Positions 31,347-40,915 of a stretch of 64,000 nucleotides of DNA are shown piece after piece. The first letter of the stretch is position 1. The number at the start of each line of letters is the position of its first letter. The position numbers were made by a program, and so were the translations under genes. The notes beneath the pieces are model-generated. The model saw nothing but the letters and a program-made list of their open reading frames with translations, ran no database searches and was not told the origin of the DNA. The DNA is from Francisella philomiragia subsp. philomiragia ATCC 25015 (GTDB taxonomy: Bacteria > Pseudomonadota > Gammaproteobacteria > Francisellales > Francisellaceae). The stretch covers positions 635,859 to 699,858 of the forward strand of contig NZ_DS999316.1 in assembly GCF_000156715.1 (NCBI RefSeq), read 5' to 3'.

Positions 31347-32597
31347 TTACCCTCTCAACTCACTATTTAATTTACCAATATCTAATTTCTTCTGCCATTT
31401 GGATATAATAATAGTTCCTATAGTATTACCAATCATATTTGTAATAGCACGCCCTTCTGACATAAATCTATCTATACCTAAGATAATCACAATACCTGCA
31501 ACTGGTACTACGCCCAAGGCGCTCAAAGTACTCGCTAATATAATAAATCCACTGCCTGTAACACCAGCAGCTCCTTTTGAACTAATAACCATAATTAGTA
31601 GCATAAAAACTTGCTGGCTCAAAGTAAGCTCTATACCTAATGCTTGTGCTATAAATATCGCAGCTAGTGATAAATATATAGCTGTACCATCTAAATTAAA
31701 AGAATATCCAGTTGGTATCACCAGACCTACAACCGATTTATCACAACCTAAATTCTCAAGTTTCTCCATCAAATTTGGTAGAACTGTTTCTGATGATGAA
31801 GTACCTAATACGATAAGTATTTCTGTCTTGATATATCCAAGTAGTTTAAATATATTTATGCCACAATATAGCTTTAGTATTAACCCTAAAAATACTAAGA
31901 TAAATATCAAACATGTAATATAAAAGCATAGCAACAACCCTAATAAACCAAGTAGTGTACCTGCTCCATACATACCTATTGTATAACCAATCGCAGCACA
32001 AGCAGCTATCGGTGAATAATGCATTATTACATGAATTATCTTAAAAAATACTTTGGATAAGCTCTGGATACCATCTAATATTGGCTTGCCTGATTCTCCA
32101 TACATTACTAAGCCAACAGCAAATAATATTGATACAAAAAGTACCTGCAGAATATCGCCATCTGTAAAAGCTCCTACAAATGTATGAGGAATAATATTCA
32201 TAAAAAAGTCTTGCATATTTGCCACATGCTCAACATTTCCCATATACGCTTTTGCGGCACTAGCATCTAGAGTATTTGGATCAATATTAAGACCTAATCC
32301 AGGTTTTAGTAGATTTGCCGTAACCATCCCAATTATTAGAGCAACTATTGTCATTGAGAAAAAATACAATAATGCCACTCCACCTATCTTACCCACTGCT
32401 TTTAAGTCTTTCATTGCAGCAATACCTGAAACGAGTGTCAGAAATATAATTGGTGCTATCATCAGCTTGATTAATTTAACAAAAACATCTGCAAAAGGCT
32501 TCAAAGCTACAGCAAAATGAGGAGTAATAATTCCAAGTAAAACTCCTATAACTATACCAAGTAAAACCTGTGCATATAAGTGACGAAATATTTTCAT
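31347..32597 (-). CDS. Dicarboxylate/amino acid:cation symporter (DAACS family)
   Basis: A 416-residue Glt/DctA-type transporter using sodium or proton gradients to import C4-dicarboxylates or acidic amino acids. The family's signature regions are intact: the serine-rich hairpin VLGTSSSETVLP, VIPTGYSFNLDGTAIYLSLA near residue 290, the second hairpin SSKGAAGVTGSGFIIL, and the cation-binding DRFMSEGRAITNMIGN near the C-terminus. The RAITN variant leaves open whether the substrate is aspartate/glutamate or a dicarboxylate, so no symbol is given. Confidence 0.9.
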   Translation of the reverse strand: MKIFRHLYAQVLLGIVIGVLLGIITPHFAVALKPFADVFVKLIKLMIAPIIFLTLVSGIAAMKDLKAVGKIGGVALLYFFSMTIVALIIGMVTANLLKPGLGLNIDPNTLDASAAKAYMGNVEHVANMQDFFMNIIPHTFVGAFTDGDILQVLFVSILFAVGLVMYGESGKPILDGIQSLSKVFFKIIHVIMHYSPIAACAAIGYTIGMYGAGTLLGLLGLLLCFYITCLIFILVFLGLILKLYCGINIFKLLGYIKTEILIVLGTSSSETVLPNLMEKLENLGCDKSVVGLVIPTGYSFNLDGTAIYLSLAAIFIAQALGIELTLSQQVFMLLIMVISSKGAAGVTGSGFIILASTLSALGVVPVAGIVIILGIDRFMSEGRAITNMIGNTIGTIIISKWQKKLDIGKLNSELRG

Positions 32598-32737
32598 ATT
32601 GATTTCAAAATTAAGAAGTCATAATTTCAATATATCTTATATAGATATCCTAAGTAAATTGTTTTTACTAAAGTTTGCAAGTTATCATTTAAGAAATCAT
32701 AATACTTCTAAGAGATAAAAATATAGGATTAGATATC

Positions 32738-33262
32738 ATGACCAATGAACAAAAAGGCGTTTTACAGGGACTATTAATTGGAATAGTTCTATCTATTTTG
32801 ATAGTTGCTATAGGATCAATATGTGATGTTTTTAATTTGGGAAAAATAGATAATAAAATTACTATAGCTTTTAATAGTTTAATAATTCCTGGGGTATTTC
32901 TTGTAATTGCCGTAGCAAGATTAGCAAAATATCGCTTCTTTAGTGATACTGATATAAATGGTAGTGGGTTAACACAAGGATCACAGCAAGCTAAGATCCT
33001 ACAATCTTTAATACAAAATACTTTAGAACAATTATGTATAGCTTTTGTAGCATACTCCGCTTGGTCTGTAATCATGCCAGCTCAAAGTATGTCAACTATC
33101 ATTTTCGCAGCTTTCACTTTTGCTTTAGGAAGAATATTATTCTTTGTTAATTATAGAAAAGGAGCCAGTGCCAGAGCTTTAGGATTTACTTTAACATTCT
33201 ACCCTTCTGTAGTGATGATAATTACTGTCTTAGGCTTTAAACTTTATAATCTCTTCTACTAA
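32738..33262 (+). CDS. MAPEG family membrane protein
   Basis: A 174-residue protein with four hydrophobic segments. The central ILQSLIQNTLEQLCIAFVAYSAW and the following loop with NYRKGASARALGFTLTFYP match the MAPEG fold (glutathione-dependent membrane enzymes and relatives). The enzymatic activity is not known. A 128-residue minus-strand frame covers part of it but lacks family features. The gene is convergent with ridA and divergent from the DAACS symporter. Confidence 0.75.
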   Translation: MTNEQKGVLQGLLIGIVLSILIVAIGSICDVFNLGKIDNKITIAFNSLIIPGVFLVIAVARLAKYRFFSDTDINGSGLTQGSQQAKILQSLIQNTLEQLCIAFVAYSAWSVIMPAQSMSTIIFAAFTFALGRILFFVNYRKGASARALGFTLTFYPSVVMIITVLGFKLYNLFY

Positions 33263-33284
33263 GAGATAGTACATTAGAAAATTA

Positions 33285-33665
33285 TTACTCTGCTAAAGCG
33301 ACCGCTTCTATTTCAACCTTCACATCTCTTGGTAATCTAGCTACCTCTACACATGAACGAGCTGGGAAATTACCATTAAAGAAAGAGCCATAAACTTCAT
33401 CAATAAGCTTAAACTCTGTCATATCTTTGATAAAGATAGTTGCCTTGATTACTTTATCTAGACCTGAGCCTGCTGCTTCTAATACTGCTTTTAGATTCTG
33501 CATGACTTGAGTAGTTTGTTCTTTAACACACTCTCCAGACATAGTGCCATCTGCTTTTAGTGGTATTTGACCAGAAGTATATACAAAGTTTCCTACTTTT
33601 ATAGCTTGCTCATACGAACCTATAGCTTGCGGTGCATTAGTAGTATTTATTTTAATCTTTTTCAT
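33285..33665 (-). CDS. ridA: RidA family reactive intermediate/imine deaminase
   Basis: Hydrolyses reactive enamine/imine intermediates such as 2-aminoacrylate to the keto acid. It is 126 residues, the expected length, with the conserved N-terminal NAPQAIGSYEQAI, the VYTSGQIPL segment, and the catalytic arginine in FPARSCVEVARLP near residue 106. The start codon shares one base with the stop of the upstream SulP gene, suggesting coupled translation. Confidence 0.92.
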   Translation of the reverse strand: MKKIKINTTNAPQAIGSYEQAIKVGNFVYTSGQIPLKADGTMSGECVKEQTTQVMQNLKAVLEAAGSGLDKVIKATIFIKDMTEFKLIDEVYGSFFNGNFPARSCVEVARLPRDVKVEIEAVALAE

Positions 33666-35209
33666 TAGACATCCCTCGCGAGTTTATAAGTTGGATCTAT
33701 TTCTTCAAAAACACAGTATGGACCTGCACTTTTGAGTATTTTACGACAATCTTCACTTAGATGTTTAAGCGTAACTTTTTTACCTAAATCTAAGTATTTT
33801 TTAGTAATATCATCTATTGCCTCAGCTCCGGAAATATCCATAACTCTAGAGTTAGCAAAATCTAATATAATATTATCTGGATCATAATTTACATCAAATA
33901 AGCTCTTAAACGAAGATGTTGAACCAAAAAATAGTGGTCCAAAAAACTCATATACTTTTGTATTGTCATCTTCTCTATGAGTACGGCTATGTACTTGTGA
34001 ACTTTTCCAAGCAAAAACTAAAGCTGAAATAATCACACCAGAAATAACGGCAATCGCTAAATCCGAAAATACAGTAATAACAGTAACTGCCACTAAAACC
34101 ACCTTATCTGAATTTGGCATATAACGGATACGATTAACACTCTCCCACTCAAAAGTATTGATACACACCATAAACATAATACCAGCTAACACCGCGACAG
34201 GAATATAAGATATATACCCAGATAGAGCAACTACAAAAGATATCAATAGCAATGCTGCTGTTAATGATGATAAACGCCCACGCCCGCCATTTGTGAAGTT
34301 AATTATTGACTGACCTATCATGGTACAACCAGCCATCCCACCAAAGAAACCACAAACAATATTACCAGTACCTTGAGCGATACATTCTTGATTACCATTA
34401 CCATGCTTATTATCCATTTCATCAAGCACTGATAATGTCAGCAGTGATTCAATCAAACCAACAAGTGCAACAATCACAGCATAAGGTAATACTATAAGAA
34501 ATGACTGCATAGTCAAATGAATATTAGGCAATGCAAAACTTGGAAATGCTCCAGAGATATCTGCCAAATCTCCAACATTTTTTGTCTGTAATTTGAAGAA
34601 TACTACTACAGCTGTTATAACAATAATTGCTACCAGACCTGAAGGCACTTTGTCAGTAAATTTAGGTAAGAAGTAAACAATCAACATAGTTATGCCAACT
34701 AATACATACATTGTAATTCCTTCACCTCGGAATAATGGTATTTGTGCTAAAGCGATAACTATCGCTAAACCATTAACAAAACCATACATCGCCGGTTGTG
34801 GTACTAGGCGAATTAACTTACCTAAACGAAGTATCCCAATTGTAACTTGTATAACACCAGCCATAATCGCACATAACAATATGTACTGCAGGATATAACT
34901 ACTTAGTTCACCAGACTGGGTAAGTGAGTTTAGCATCTCAGGTGAAAGTGATGCCTTAACTTGAATACCTAAGCTTACTAATACAACTGCTACCGCTCCA
35001 GTTGCTCCAGAGATCATCCCGGGTTTACCACCTATAAGAGCTGTTATCAGACCCAATATAAAAGCAGTATATAAACCAACTGTAGGAGATACTCCCGCGA
35101 TAAATGAAAAGCCTATAGCTTCAGGGATTAGAGCAACTGCAACTACAAAACCAGATAATACATCTGATTTGATGTTCCTGCCAATAAAATTCTCTTTATA
35201 ATTTAACAA
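33665..35209 (-). CDS. SulP family anion transporter with STAS domain
   Basis: A 514-residue SLC26/SulP permease. The first two thirds are hydrophobic (10-14 helices) and include the family region AGVSPTVGLYTAFILG with GGKPGMISGATGAVAVVL. The C-terminal cytoplasmic STAS domain spans about residues 410-510 (NIILDFANSRVMDISGAEAID). The substrate may be sulphate, bicarbonate or a dicarboxylate. The start is TTG at 35209, supported by AGGAAA about 6 bases upstream. ridA follows with a one-base overlap. Confidence 0.88.
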   Translation of the reverse strand: MLNYKENFIGRNIKSDVLSGFVVAVALIPEAIGFSFIAGVSPTVGLYTAFILGLITALIGGKPGMISGATGAVAVVLVSLGIQVKASLSPEMLNSLTQSGELSSYILQYILLCAIMAGVIQVTIGILRLGKLIRLVPQPAMYGFVNGLAIVIALAQIPLFRGEGITMYVLVGITMLIVYFLPKFTDKVPSGLVAIIVITAVVVFFKLQTKNVGDLADISGAFPSFALPNIHLTMQSFLIVLPYAVIVALVGLIESLLTLSVLDEMDNKHGNGNQECIAQGTGNIVCGFFGGMAGCTMIGQSIINFTNGGRGRLSSLTAALLLISFVVALSGYISYIPVAVLAGIMFMVCINTFEWESVNRIRYMPNSDKVVLVAVTVITVFSDLAIAVISGVIISALVFAWKSSQVHSRTHREDDNTKVYEFFGPLFFGSTSSFKSLFDVNYDPDNIILDFANSRVMDISGAEAIDDITKKYLDLGKKVTLKHLSEDCRKILKSAGPYCVFEEIDPTYKLARDV

Positions 35210-35305
35210 ACTTATTTCCTAATTTTTTAGATTCTAATTTTTAAGCCTTAAAGATACCATAAAAGAAATTTGTATTTAAGTAGAATTAAAGTTCGTCTAA
35301 ATAAT

Positions 35306-36424
35306 CTAAATAGTATTTTTGTATTTTTTAATACATATTATCGAAACCACAATCATAAAAATCAATAGTGGATAAATGCTATTTAGAATATCAAAGAATC
35401 CTCCTCCTTTGAGAAGAATTTCTCGGACAATATTTAGATAATGAGTTAATGGTAAAATATTACCTATGACTTGTGCCCACTCTGGCATACCATCGAATGG
35501 AAACATAAATCCTGACAGCAATATCGATGGTAAGAAAAAGAAGAATGTCATTTGCATTGCTTGTAATTGTGTATCAGCAATAGTTGAAAATGTAATACCC
35601 ACCAAGAGATTTGCAATAATGAAAGGAAAAGTTGCGATAAGTAATAGTAAAATACTACCAACTATAGTTATTCCAAATATTACTTTGGCAAATATTATAA
35701 TAAGCAATAACTGAATATAACCAACCACAATATATGGAGTAATCTTACCGAAAATAATCTCAAGAGATGTAACAGGTGTCGCAAGTAGAGATTCCATAGT
35801 TCCATACTCTTTCTCACGTGTGATTGTCAAAGATGTAACCATAACCATAGTCATAGTCAAAATCACTCCTGCCAATGCTGGTACGATATTATTTTGTGTT
35901 TTACTCTCTGGATTATATTTATTATGGATTACAAAATTAAAAGGCTGTGGCTGAGGTATCTGCTTATTAGAAAAGTATTGACTGTATATCTCTTTGACCT
36001 TATCAACAGCGTGTAAAGCACCTGAGTTTGAAGTTGCATTTGCTCCATCTGCTATTATTAGAATATTCGGAGATTCACCACGATAAACTTGCTTAGTAAA
36101 GTTAGGCGGTATATCTATGATAAACTGTACCTTACCTTTACGCATTAGTGTTGTCGCATCATCTCTTGAGATGTCTTGATATTTGATATCAAAATAACCA
36201 GTATTATTAATTTTCTCGATTAGATAGTTTGTTTGTAGTGTCTTATCAGCATTAACTATTGCTGTACTTAGATGCTTTGGATTCATATTTATAGCAAAGC
36301 CAAATAGTATTAGCTGAATAAGTGGTATACCAATCACTAGTCCAATTGTGACTTTATCTCTAAGCATATGAATAACTTCTTTGAGAAAAATCGCATAGTA
36401 TCTATTAATATCAAAATACTTCAT
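35306..36424 (-). CDS. ABC-2 type exporter permease (YhhJ-like)
   Basis: A 372-residue ABC-2 permease. It has one N-terminal helix, a long extracytoplasmic domain (about residues 45-170), and five C-terminal helices with the conserved TITREKEYGTMESLLATPVTSLEIIFGK segment (residues about 204-231). It is the last gene of a three-gene transcript (HlyD-like, ATPase, permease) with 4-base overlaps, matching the YhiI/RbbA/YhhJ-type drug or lipid exporter layout. The substrate is unknown. Confidence 0.88.
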   Translation of the reverse strand: MKYFDINRYYAIFLKEVIHMLRDKVTIGLVIGIPLIQLILFGFAINMNPKHLSTAIVNADKTLQTNYLIEKINNTGYFDIKYQDISRDDATTLMRKGKVQFIIDIPPNFTKQVYRGESPNILIIADGANATSNSGALHAVDKVKEIYSQYFSNKQIPQPQPFNFVIHNKYNPESKTQNNIVPALAGVILTMTMVMVTSLTITREKEYGTMESLLATPVTSLEIIFGKITPYIVVGYIQLLLIIIFAKVIFGITIVGSILLLLIATFPFIIANLLVGITFSTIADTQLQAMQMTFFFFLPSILLSGFMFPFDGMPEWAQVIGNILPLTHYLNIVREILLKGGGFFDILNSIYPLLIFMIVVSIICIKKYKNTI

Positions 36425-37353
36425 GCAAAGTTATCCTTTTGGCTACTCATCAAATATATAAAAGCATCCTCAAGTGATGTTTCTATTGATTGCCATTCAA
36501 ATTGATTATACTCTGTTTGAATGTGTGTAATATCAACATTATTTTTAACACTAAGATGTACACTACTACCAAACATTGATACTTGCTCAATTTCAGTATT
36601 ATCTTGAAGCTCTAACACAAGGCTATAAACATTTTTGCCTGAAATATTGTATGTTTTGATACCACAGCTATTAATAATATCTTTTTGAGTACCACTAGAT
36701 AACAGCTTTCCATAAGCGATATATGACAACTTATTGCACCTTTCTGCTTCATCCATATAGTGAGTTGATACCAATGTTGTGATGCCTTTACTTGATAGTG
36801 TTGATATATAGTCCCAAAATTCTCTGCGTGCTTTTGGATCTACTCCAGCTGTAGGTTCATCTAATAGTAATAATTTAGGATCATGAATTGTTGCCACACC
36901 CAAAGCTAATCGTTGTTTCCAACCACCTGATAATTCATAAGCTTTTTGATTTGCTCTAGCTTTACCTATTTGCAGATTATCTATTGTTTTCTCAACAGCT
37001 TCTTTAATATTTTTTAAACTATGAAGTCGCGCAAAAATCTTGAGATTCTCTCTAACTGTAAGATCGGGATAGAGTGTAAATTTCTGAGTCATGTAACCAA
37101 CTTGCTGTTTGATAATACTCGCGTGAGTACCTATATCATAACCAAGACAAGTACCCTCACCTTTTGTAATTGGAAGTAGACCACATACCATTCTTATAGA
37201 GGTTGTCTTACCTGAACCATTAGGTCCCAAAAAACCATAAATATCCCCTTGCTTAACTTGCAGAGAGATATTATCAACTACCGTTTTATCACCATAGACT
37301 TTGGTAAGGTTTTTGACATCTATTATTAGTTGATCCTCTTTGTCACTTATCAT
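36421..37353 (-). CDS. ABC exporter ATP-binding protein
   Basis: A 310-residue ATPase with a single nucleotide-binding domain: Walker A LGPNGSGKTTS near residue 44, Q-loop YMTQKFTLYPDLTV, signature LSGGWKQRLALG, Walker B LLLLDEPTAGVDP and switch histidine VSTHYMDEAERC. The signature has Trp where Gln is usual (SGGWKQR), a variant common in ABC-2 drug exporters. It overlaps its permease and membrane-fusion partners by 4 bases each. Confidence 0.93.
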   Translation of the reverse strand: MISDKEDQLIIDVKNLTKVYGDKTVVDNISLQVKQGDIYGFLGPNGSGKTTSIRMVCGLLPITKGEGTCLGYDIGTHASIIKQQVGYMTQKFTLYPDLTVRENLKIFARLHSLKNIKEAVEKTIDNLQIGKARANQKAYELSGGWKQRLALGVATIHDPKLLLLDEPTAGVDPKARREFWDYISTLSSKGITTLVSTHYMDEAERCNKLSYIAYGKLLSSGTQKDIINSCGIKTYNISGKNVYSLVLELQDNTEIEQVSMFGSSVHLSVKNNVDITHIQTEYNQFEWQSIETSLEDAFIYLMSSQKDNFA

Positions 37354-38321
37354 CTTAGCTCTACCTTTACAGGCTCTCCGATATGAATCTCAGAGCTATT
37401 TGCGGAGTAATCAACCTTAGCATGCACTTCAAAAGAAATCTCTGAATCAGAATTTATGCCATACAATAATGGCGGTGTATATTCAGCCTTTTGTGAGATA
37501 TAACTAACTTTAGCTTCTAAACTCTTATTATTAGGTGTAATAAATTTAATAGTTTGGCCAATATGTAGGTTAGCTAAATTATCCTTTGATAAATAAAATA
37601 CAATATATACATCTTCAGGATTAATAATAGTCATTACTGGACTATACGCCCGCACTTGTTCACCTTTGTGATAAAAAATCTGATAAACATAACCATTTTC
37701 TAATGATTTAACATCTGCTGAACTGATTTTTTGTTGTAAATATTTAGAGTTACTATTGATAAATTTTGACATAAAGTCAACCGCATTTCGCAAATCCTCT
37801 CGAGCAGGTAAATTATTAATAATTTGCATTACCTCTAATGCTTCAACTTGATTATTTGCTTGGATATATTTACTTTGCGCCTGTTCAAATTCTTTTTGAG
37901 AAGTACTATCATCTTTTAATAACATTTGTTGGCGCTGATACTCTTTAGATGCAACGGCTAAATTTGCTTTAGCATTAGATATATCGATGGCTGTCTTTTC
38001 TATATATGGTTGTCTTTTACCTTTAGACATATTTTCTGAGACTGCCTGAGATGCACTGTACAGAAATTTATTTGAATCTAATAAAGTCTGATTTTTTGAT
38101 GAATCAATTAGAAATAATGATTGCCCCTCTCTAATATACTCTCCTTGACTTACATCTAATCTAAGAAGCCTACCACTTTCCTGTGAAGATATATATCTAA
38201 CATCTGTACTAACGTAACCAGGAATTACTTTAATACTCGATCTACTAATATAATAAATAAATCCTAAGACAAAAATAACAAATATAATCGATACAATTAT
38301 AATTTTTTTTCTAATCGACAT
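37350..38321 (-). CDS. HlyD-family membrane fusion protein
   Basis: A 323-residue periplasmic adaptor. It has one N-terminal membrane anchor (IIIVSIIFVIFVLGFIYYI), a split lipoyl domain (SSQESGRLLRLDVSQGEYIREGQSLF and later SLENGYVYQIFYHKGEQV), and a helical hairpin between them, as in YhiI/EmrA-type adaptors. The frame starts with GTG ATG; the ATG at 38321 is taken as start. It is the first gene of the exporter operon and is divergent from glpQ. Confidence 0.9.
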   Translation of the reverse strand: MSIRKKIIIVSIIFVIFVLGFIYYISRSSIKVIPGYVSTDVRYISSQESGRLLRLDVSQGEYIREGQSLFLIDSSKNQTLLDSNKFLYSASQAVSENMSKGKRQPYIEKTAIDISNAKANLAVASKEYQRQQMLLKDDSTSQKEFEQAQSKYIQANNQVEALEVMQIINNLPAREDLRNAVDFMSKFINSNSKYLQQKISSADVKSLENGYVYQIFYHKGEQVRAYSPVMTIINPEDVYIVFYLSKDNLANLHIGQTIKFITPNNKSLEAKVSYISQKAEYTPPLLYGINSDSEISFEVHAKVDYSANSSEIHIGEPVKVELR

Positions 38322-38464
38322 CACTAATCAAAGATAAAAATCACTACGGTGATTATAAAGTAAACAACTATCATAAAAAACCATTTTTCTGATATAAAAA
38401 TATTGCTATTTGATAATAAAAAAGTAATTATACTTCTGCTTTCAACCAAATCATGTAAGTCAAA

Positions 38465-39493
38465 ATGTTCAAAAAAATTACCGCAACTGCTTTTACTTTA
38501 TGTAGTGTTAGTATCGCTACTGCTGATGTTATAAACATTTATGCTCATAGAGGTCTTAGACCTATTGCTCCAGAAAACACTTTGCCAGCATATACAGAGG
38601 CTATGCGTGTTGGTGTCGATGTTATTGATATGGATATAAATATGACTAAAGACAAAGTTTTAGTTGTAACACACGATTTAACACTAAACCCAGATCTTAC
38701 AAAAGATGAAAATGGTAATTGGGTAACAGAAAAAACTCCAATAAAAGATCTCTCTTTAGATCAAGTCAAAAAATACACAGTTGGATATATAAAGCCTAAT
38801 TCTGCAACAGCAAAAATGTATCCAAATCATATTGGTATGGATAATGTTCATATGCCAACACTTGAAGAAGTTATCAACTATGTCAAATCTAATGTTGGTA
38901 GTAGAGTTCGTTTACAAATTGAGATAAAAACCAACCCTTATGATCCAAATGCAAGCTGGTCAGCACAAGAAATGGCTGAAGCTTTAAACAAAGTTTTGGT
39001 TAAAACAGATATGACTGATAATGTTGAGGTACAATCTTTTGAATGGCAAGCTCTAGTAGATTTACAGAAATTAAATCCAAAAGTCAAAACAGCATATTTG
39101 ACAGATCATACAACAGAGCCAATGAATGCTGAACAAGCAAAACAACTTACGGATTACCAAAAATGGACAGCTCCACTTGATCCTAAAGACTATAATTACA
39201 ATTATCCATTAATGGTTAAAAAATTAGGTGGTACATTCTGGGAACCTTATGAAAAAGATCTAACTAAAAAAGATGTTGAAGAAGCTCATAAACTAGGTGT
39301 CAAAGTTGTGACTTGGGGCTGGACAGAAGATGAAGGTAGTGATTTCAACTATGAAGTTATCAATAACTTAATCGATTGGAAAGTTGATGGTATCATTACT
39401 GATAGACCAGACATACTAAGAGGTGTAGAAGCAGCTAAAGGTTTAGATTTACCACCTGCTTATCCTAACATCCCTTTTCCAAAAAAATTCTAA
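38465..39493 (+). CDS. glpQ: Periplasmic glycerophosphodiester phosphodiesterase
   Basis: Hydrolyses deacylated phospholipids to glycerol 3-phosphate and an alcohol. The 342-residue protein has a Sec signal (MFKKITATAFTLCSVSIATA) and the catalytic segment YAHRGLRPIAPENTLPAY near residue 26, with further metal ligands in DVIDMDINMT and a catalytic histidine in VTHDL. The adjacent glpT encodes the glycerol-3-phosphate importer, so the pair forms a scavenging route from phosphodiester to cytoplasmic glycerol 3-phosphate. Confidence 0.93.
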   Translation: MFKKITATAFTLCSVSIATADVINIYAHRGLRPIAPENTLPAYTEAMRVGVDVIDMDINMTKDKVLVVTHDLTLNPDLTKDENGNWVTEKTPIKDLSLDQVKKYTVGYIKPNSATAKMYPNHIGMDNVHMPTLEEVINYVKSNVGSRVRLQIEIKTNPYDPNASWSAQEMAEALNKVLVKTDMTDNVEVQSFEWQALVDLQKLNPKVKTAYLTDHTTEPMNAEQAKQLTDYQKWTAPLDPKDYNYNYPLMVKKLGGTFWEPYEKDLTKKDVEEAHKLGVKVVTWGWTEDEGSDFNYEVINNLIDWKVDGIITDRPDILRGVEAAKGLDLPPAYPNIPFPKKF

Positions 39494-39597
39494 ACATCAT
39501 CTAAAACATCCTAATTAAACAGTTAATTTATATTGCTGAATACCAAAAATTAAACTAAACTAGCGAATTACTATTGTTTAATATTTACCAATTAATA

Positions 39598-40905
39598 ATG
39601 AATTTTCTTAAACCTGCGAAAGCTCTGCCTTTATTAGCTAAAGAGCAAATTCAAAAAGCATACCCTCATTGGCGCCTAAGAATGTTTTTGGTAGCCTATA
39701 TAGGTTATTTCACATACTATTTTGGTCGTAGTAGTTTCGATGTATCAAAACAATATATTACAACCTTAACTCCAGATGAGCTTGGACTAATTGGAGCGGG
39801 TTTAGGTATAGCTTATGGTATAAGTAAATTTTTGATGGGAAATATCTCAGATAGAAGTAATGCAAAGATATTTTTGGCTATTGGATTATTTATTACGGGG
39901 CTTATAAACCTAATATTACCTAGCTTATTATCTCTAGGCGTACTTGTATTATTCATTGCAATGCTTGTTAACGGATGGGTACAAGGTATGGGATGGCCAG
40001 CATGTGCGCGTATCATGACACACTGGTTTTGTGCTAATGAGCGTGGTACAAAAATGGGGATCTGGAATACTGCTCATAATGTTGGTGCTGGATTTTTAGC
40101 TATTGCAGTTGTACCTATTGGGCTACTAATATTTCATGATAACTGGCACGGCCTTTTTTATGTTGCTGGTGCAATGTGTATATTTGTATCTATTTTAGTT
40201 TTGATATTTGGTGCTGATACTCCTCAATCAGTTGGCTTACCAGCTATAGAAGTATACAAAGGCTATACAACTTCAGAAGCTCATCATGAACAAGAGTTTT
40301 CAGCTAAAGAAATCTTCTTTAAATATGTCCTAAACAATAAATGGGTTTGGCTAATTGCATTTGCAAATGCTTTTGTTTATTGTGCTAGATATGGTCTTTT
40401 AAGCTGGTCAACATATTATCTTGTTCATGTTAAGCACATGTCAACAACTACAGGACTTTTGGGATTTGCATTGTTTGAATTACCTGCGATTCCAGGAACT
40501 ATAATAATTGGTTGGATAACAGATAAATATTTTGGTAGTCGTAGAGCTCCTATGGGTGTGATATGTATGCTTTTATTCATCGGTGCTTTGTTTGTATACT
40601 GGTATAGTGACACTGCTTGGGTATTACTACTTTCATTATCTGCTATGGGTGTACTTATCTACGGACCTGTTGCTTTGATAGGAATATTAGCTTTGGACTT
40701 AGTGCCTAAAAAAGCTGGTGGTACTGCAGCTGGATTCACAGGATTGTTTGGCTATTTCTTAGGTACAGTTGGAGCTCAAGCGGTGATTGGTATTATCGCA
40801 ACTATGCTAGGTTGGGATGCTGTATTTATATTCTTATTAGGCTCTTGTGTGATTGCTACTGCATTATTAGCTATCTGCTGGAACCTAAGTGCAAAAAAAC
40901 ACTAA
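39598..40905 (+). CDS. glpT: Glycerol-3-phosphate transporter
   Basis: A 435-residue MFS organophosphate:phosphate antiporter with 12 helices. GlpT features include the N-terminal YFTYYFGRSSFDVSKQYI, NGWVQGMGWPACARIMTHWF and GIWNTAHNVGAG. Arginines in the first and seventh helices, which bind phosphate in E. coli GlpT, appear present (GRSSFD; YCARYGLLSW). An upstream in-frame TTG at 39574 exists, but ATG at 39598 fits the family length. It follows glpQ after about 100 bases. Confidence 0.93.
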   Translation: MNFLKPAKALPLLAKEQIQKAYPHWRLRMFLVAYIGYFTYYFGRSSFDVSKQYITTLTPDELGLIGAGLGIAYGISKFLMGNISDRSNAKIFLAIGLFITGLINLILPSLLSLGVLVLFIAMLVNGWVQGMGWPACARIMTHWFCANERGTKMGIWNTAHNVGAGFLAIAVVPIGLLIFHDNWHGLFYVAGAMCIFVSILVLIFGADTPQSVGLPAIEVYKGYTTSEAHHEQEFSAKEIFFKYVLNNKWVWLIAFANAFVYCARYGLLSWSTYYLVHVKHMSTTTGLLGFALFELPAIPGTIIIGWITDKYFGSRRAPMGVICMLLFIGALFVYWYSDTAWVLLLSLSAMGVLIYGPVALIGILALDLVPKKAGGTAAGFTGLFGYFLGTVGAQAVIGIIATMLGWDAVFIFLLGSCVIATALLAICWNLSAKKH

Positions 40906-40915
40906 AAATACATTT

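Noticed and set aside
31399..31923. 174-residue plus-strand frame
   Set aside because: It is antisense to the DAACS symporter, whose conserved motifs fix the true strand; Pro/Ile/Asn-rich composition is typical of a shadow frame.
32689..33075. 128-residue minus-strand frame
   Set aside because: It overlaps the MAPEG gene, which has coherent membrane helices and family motifs; the minus frame has none.
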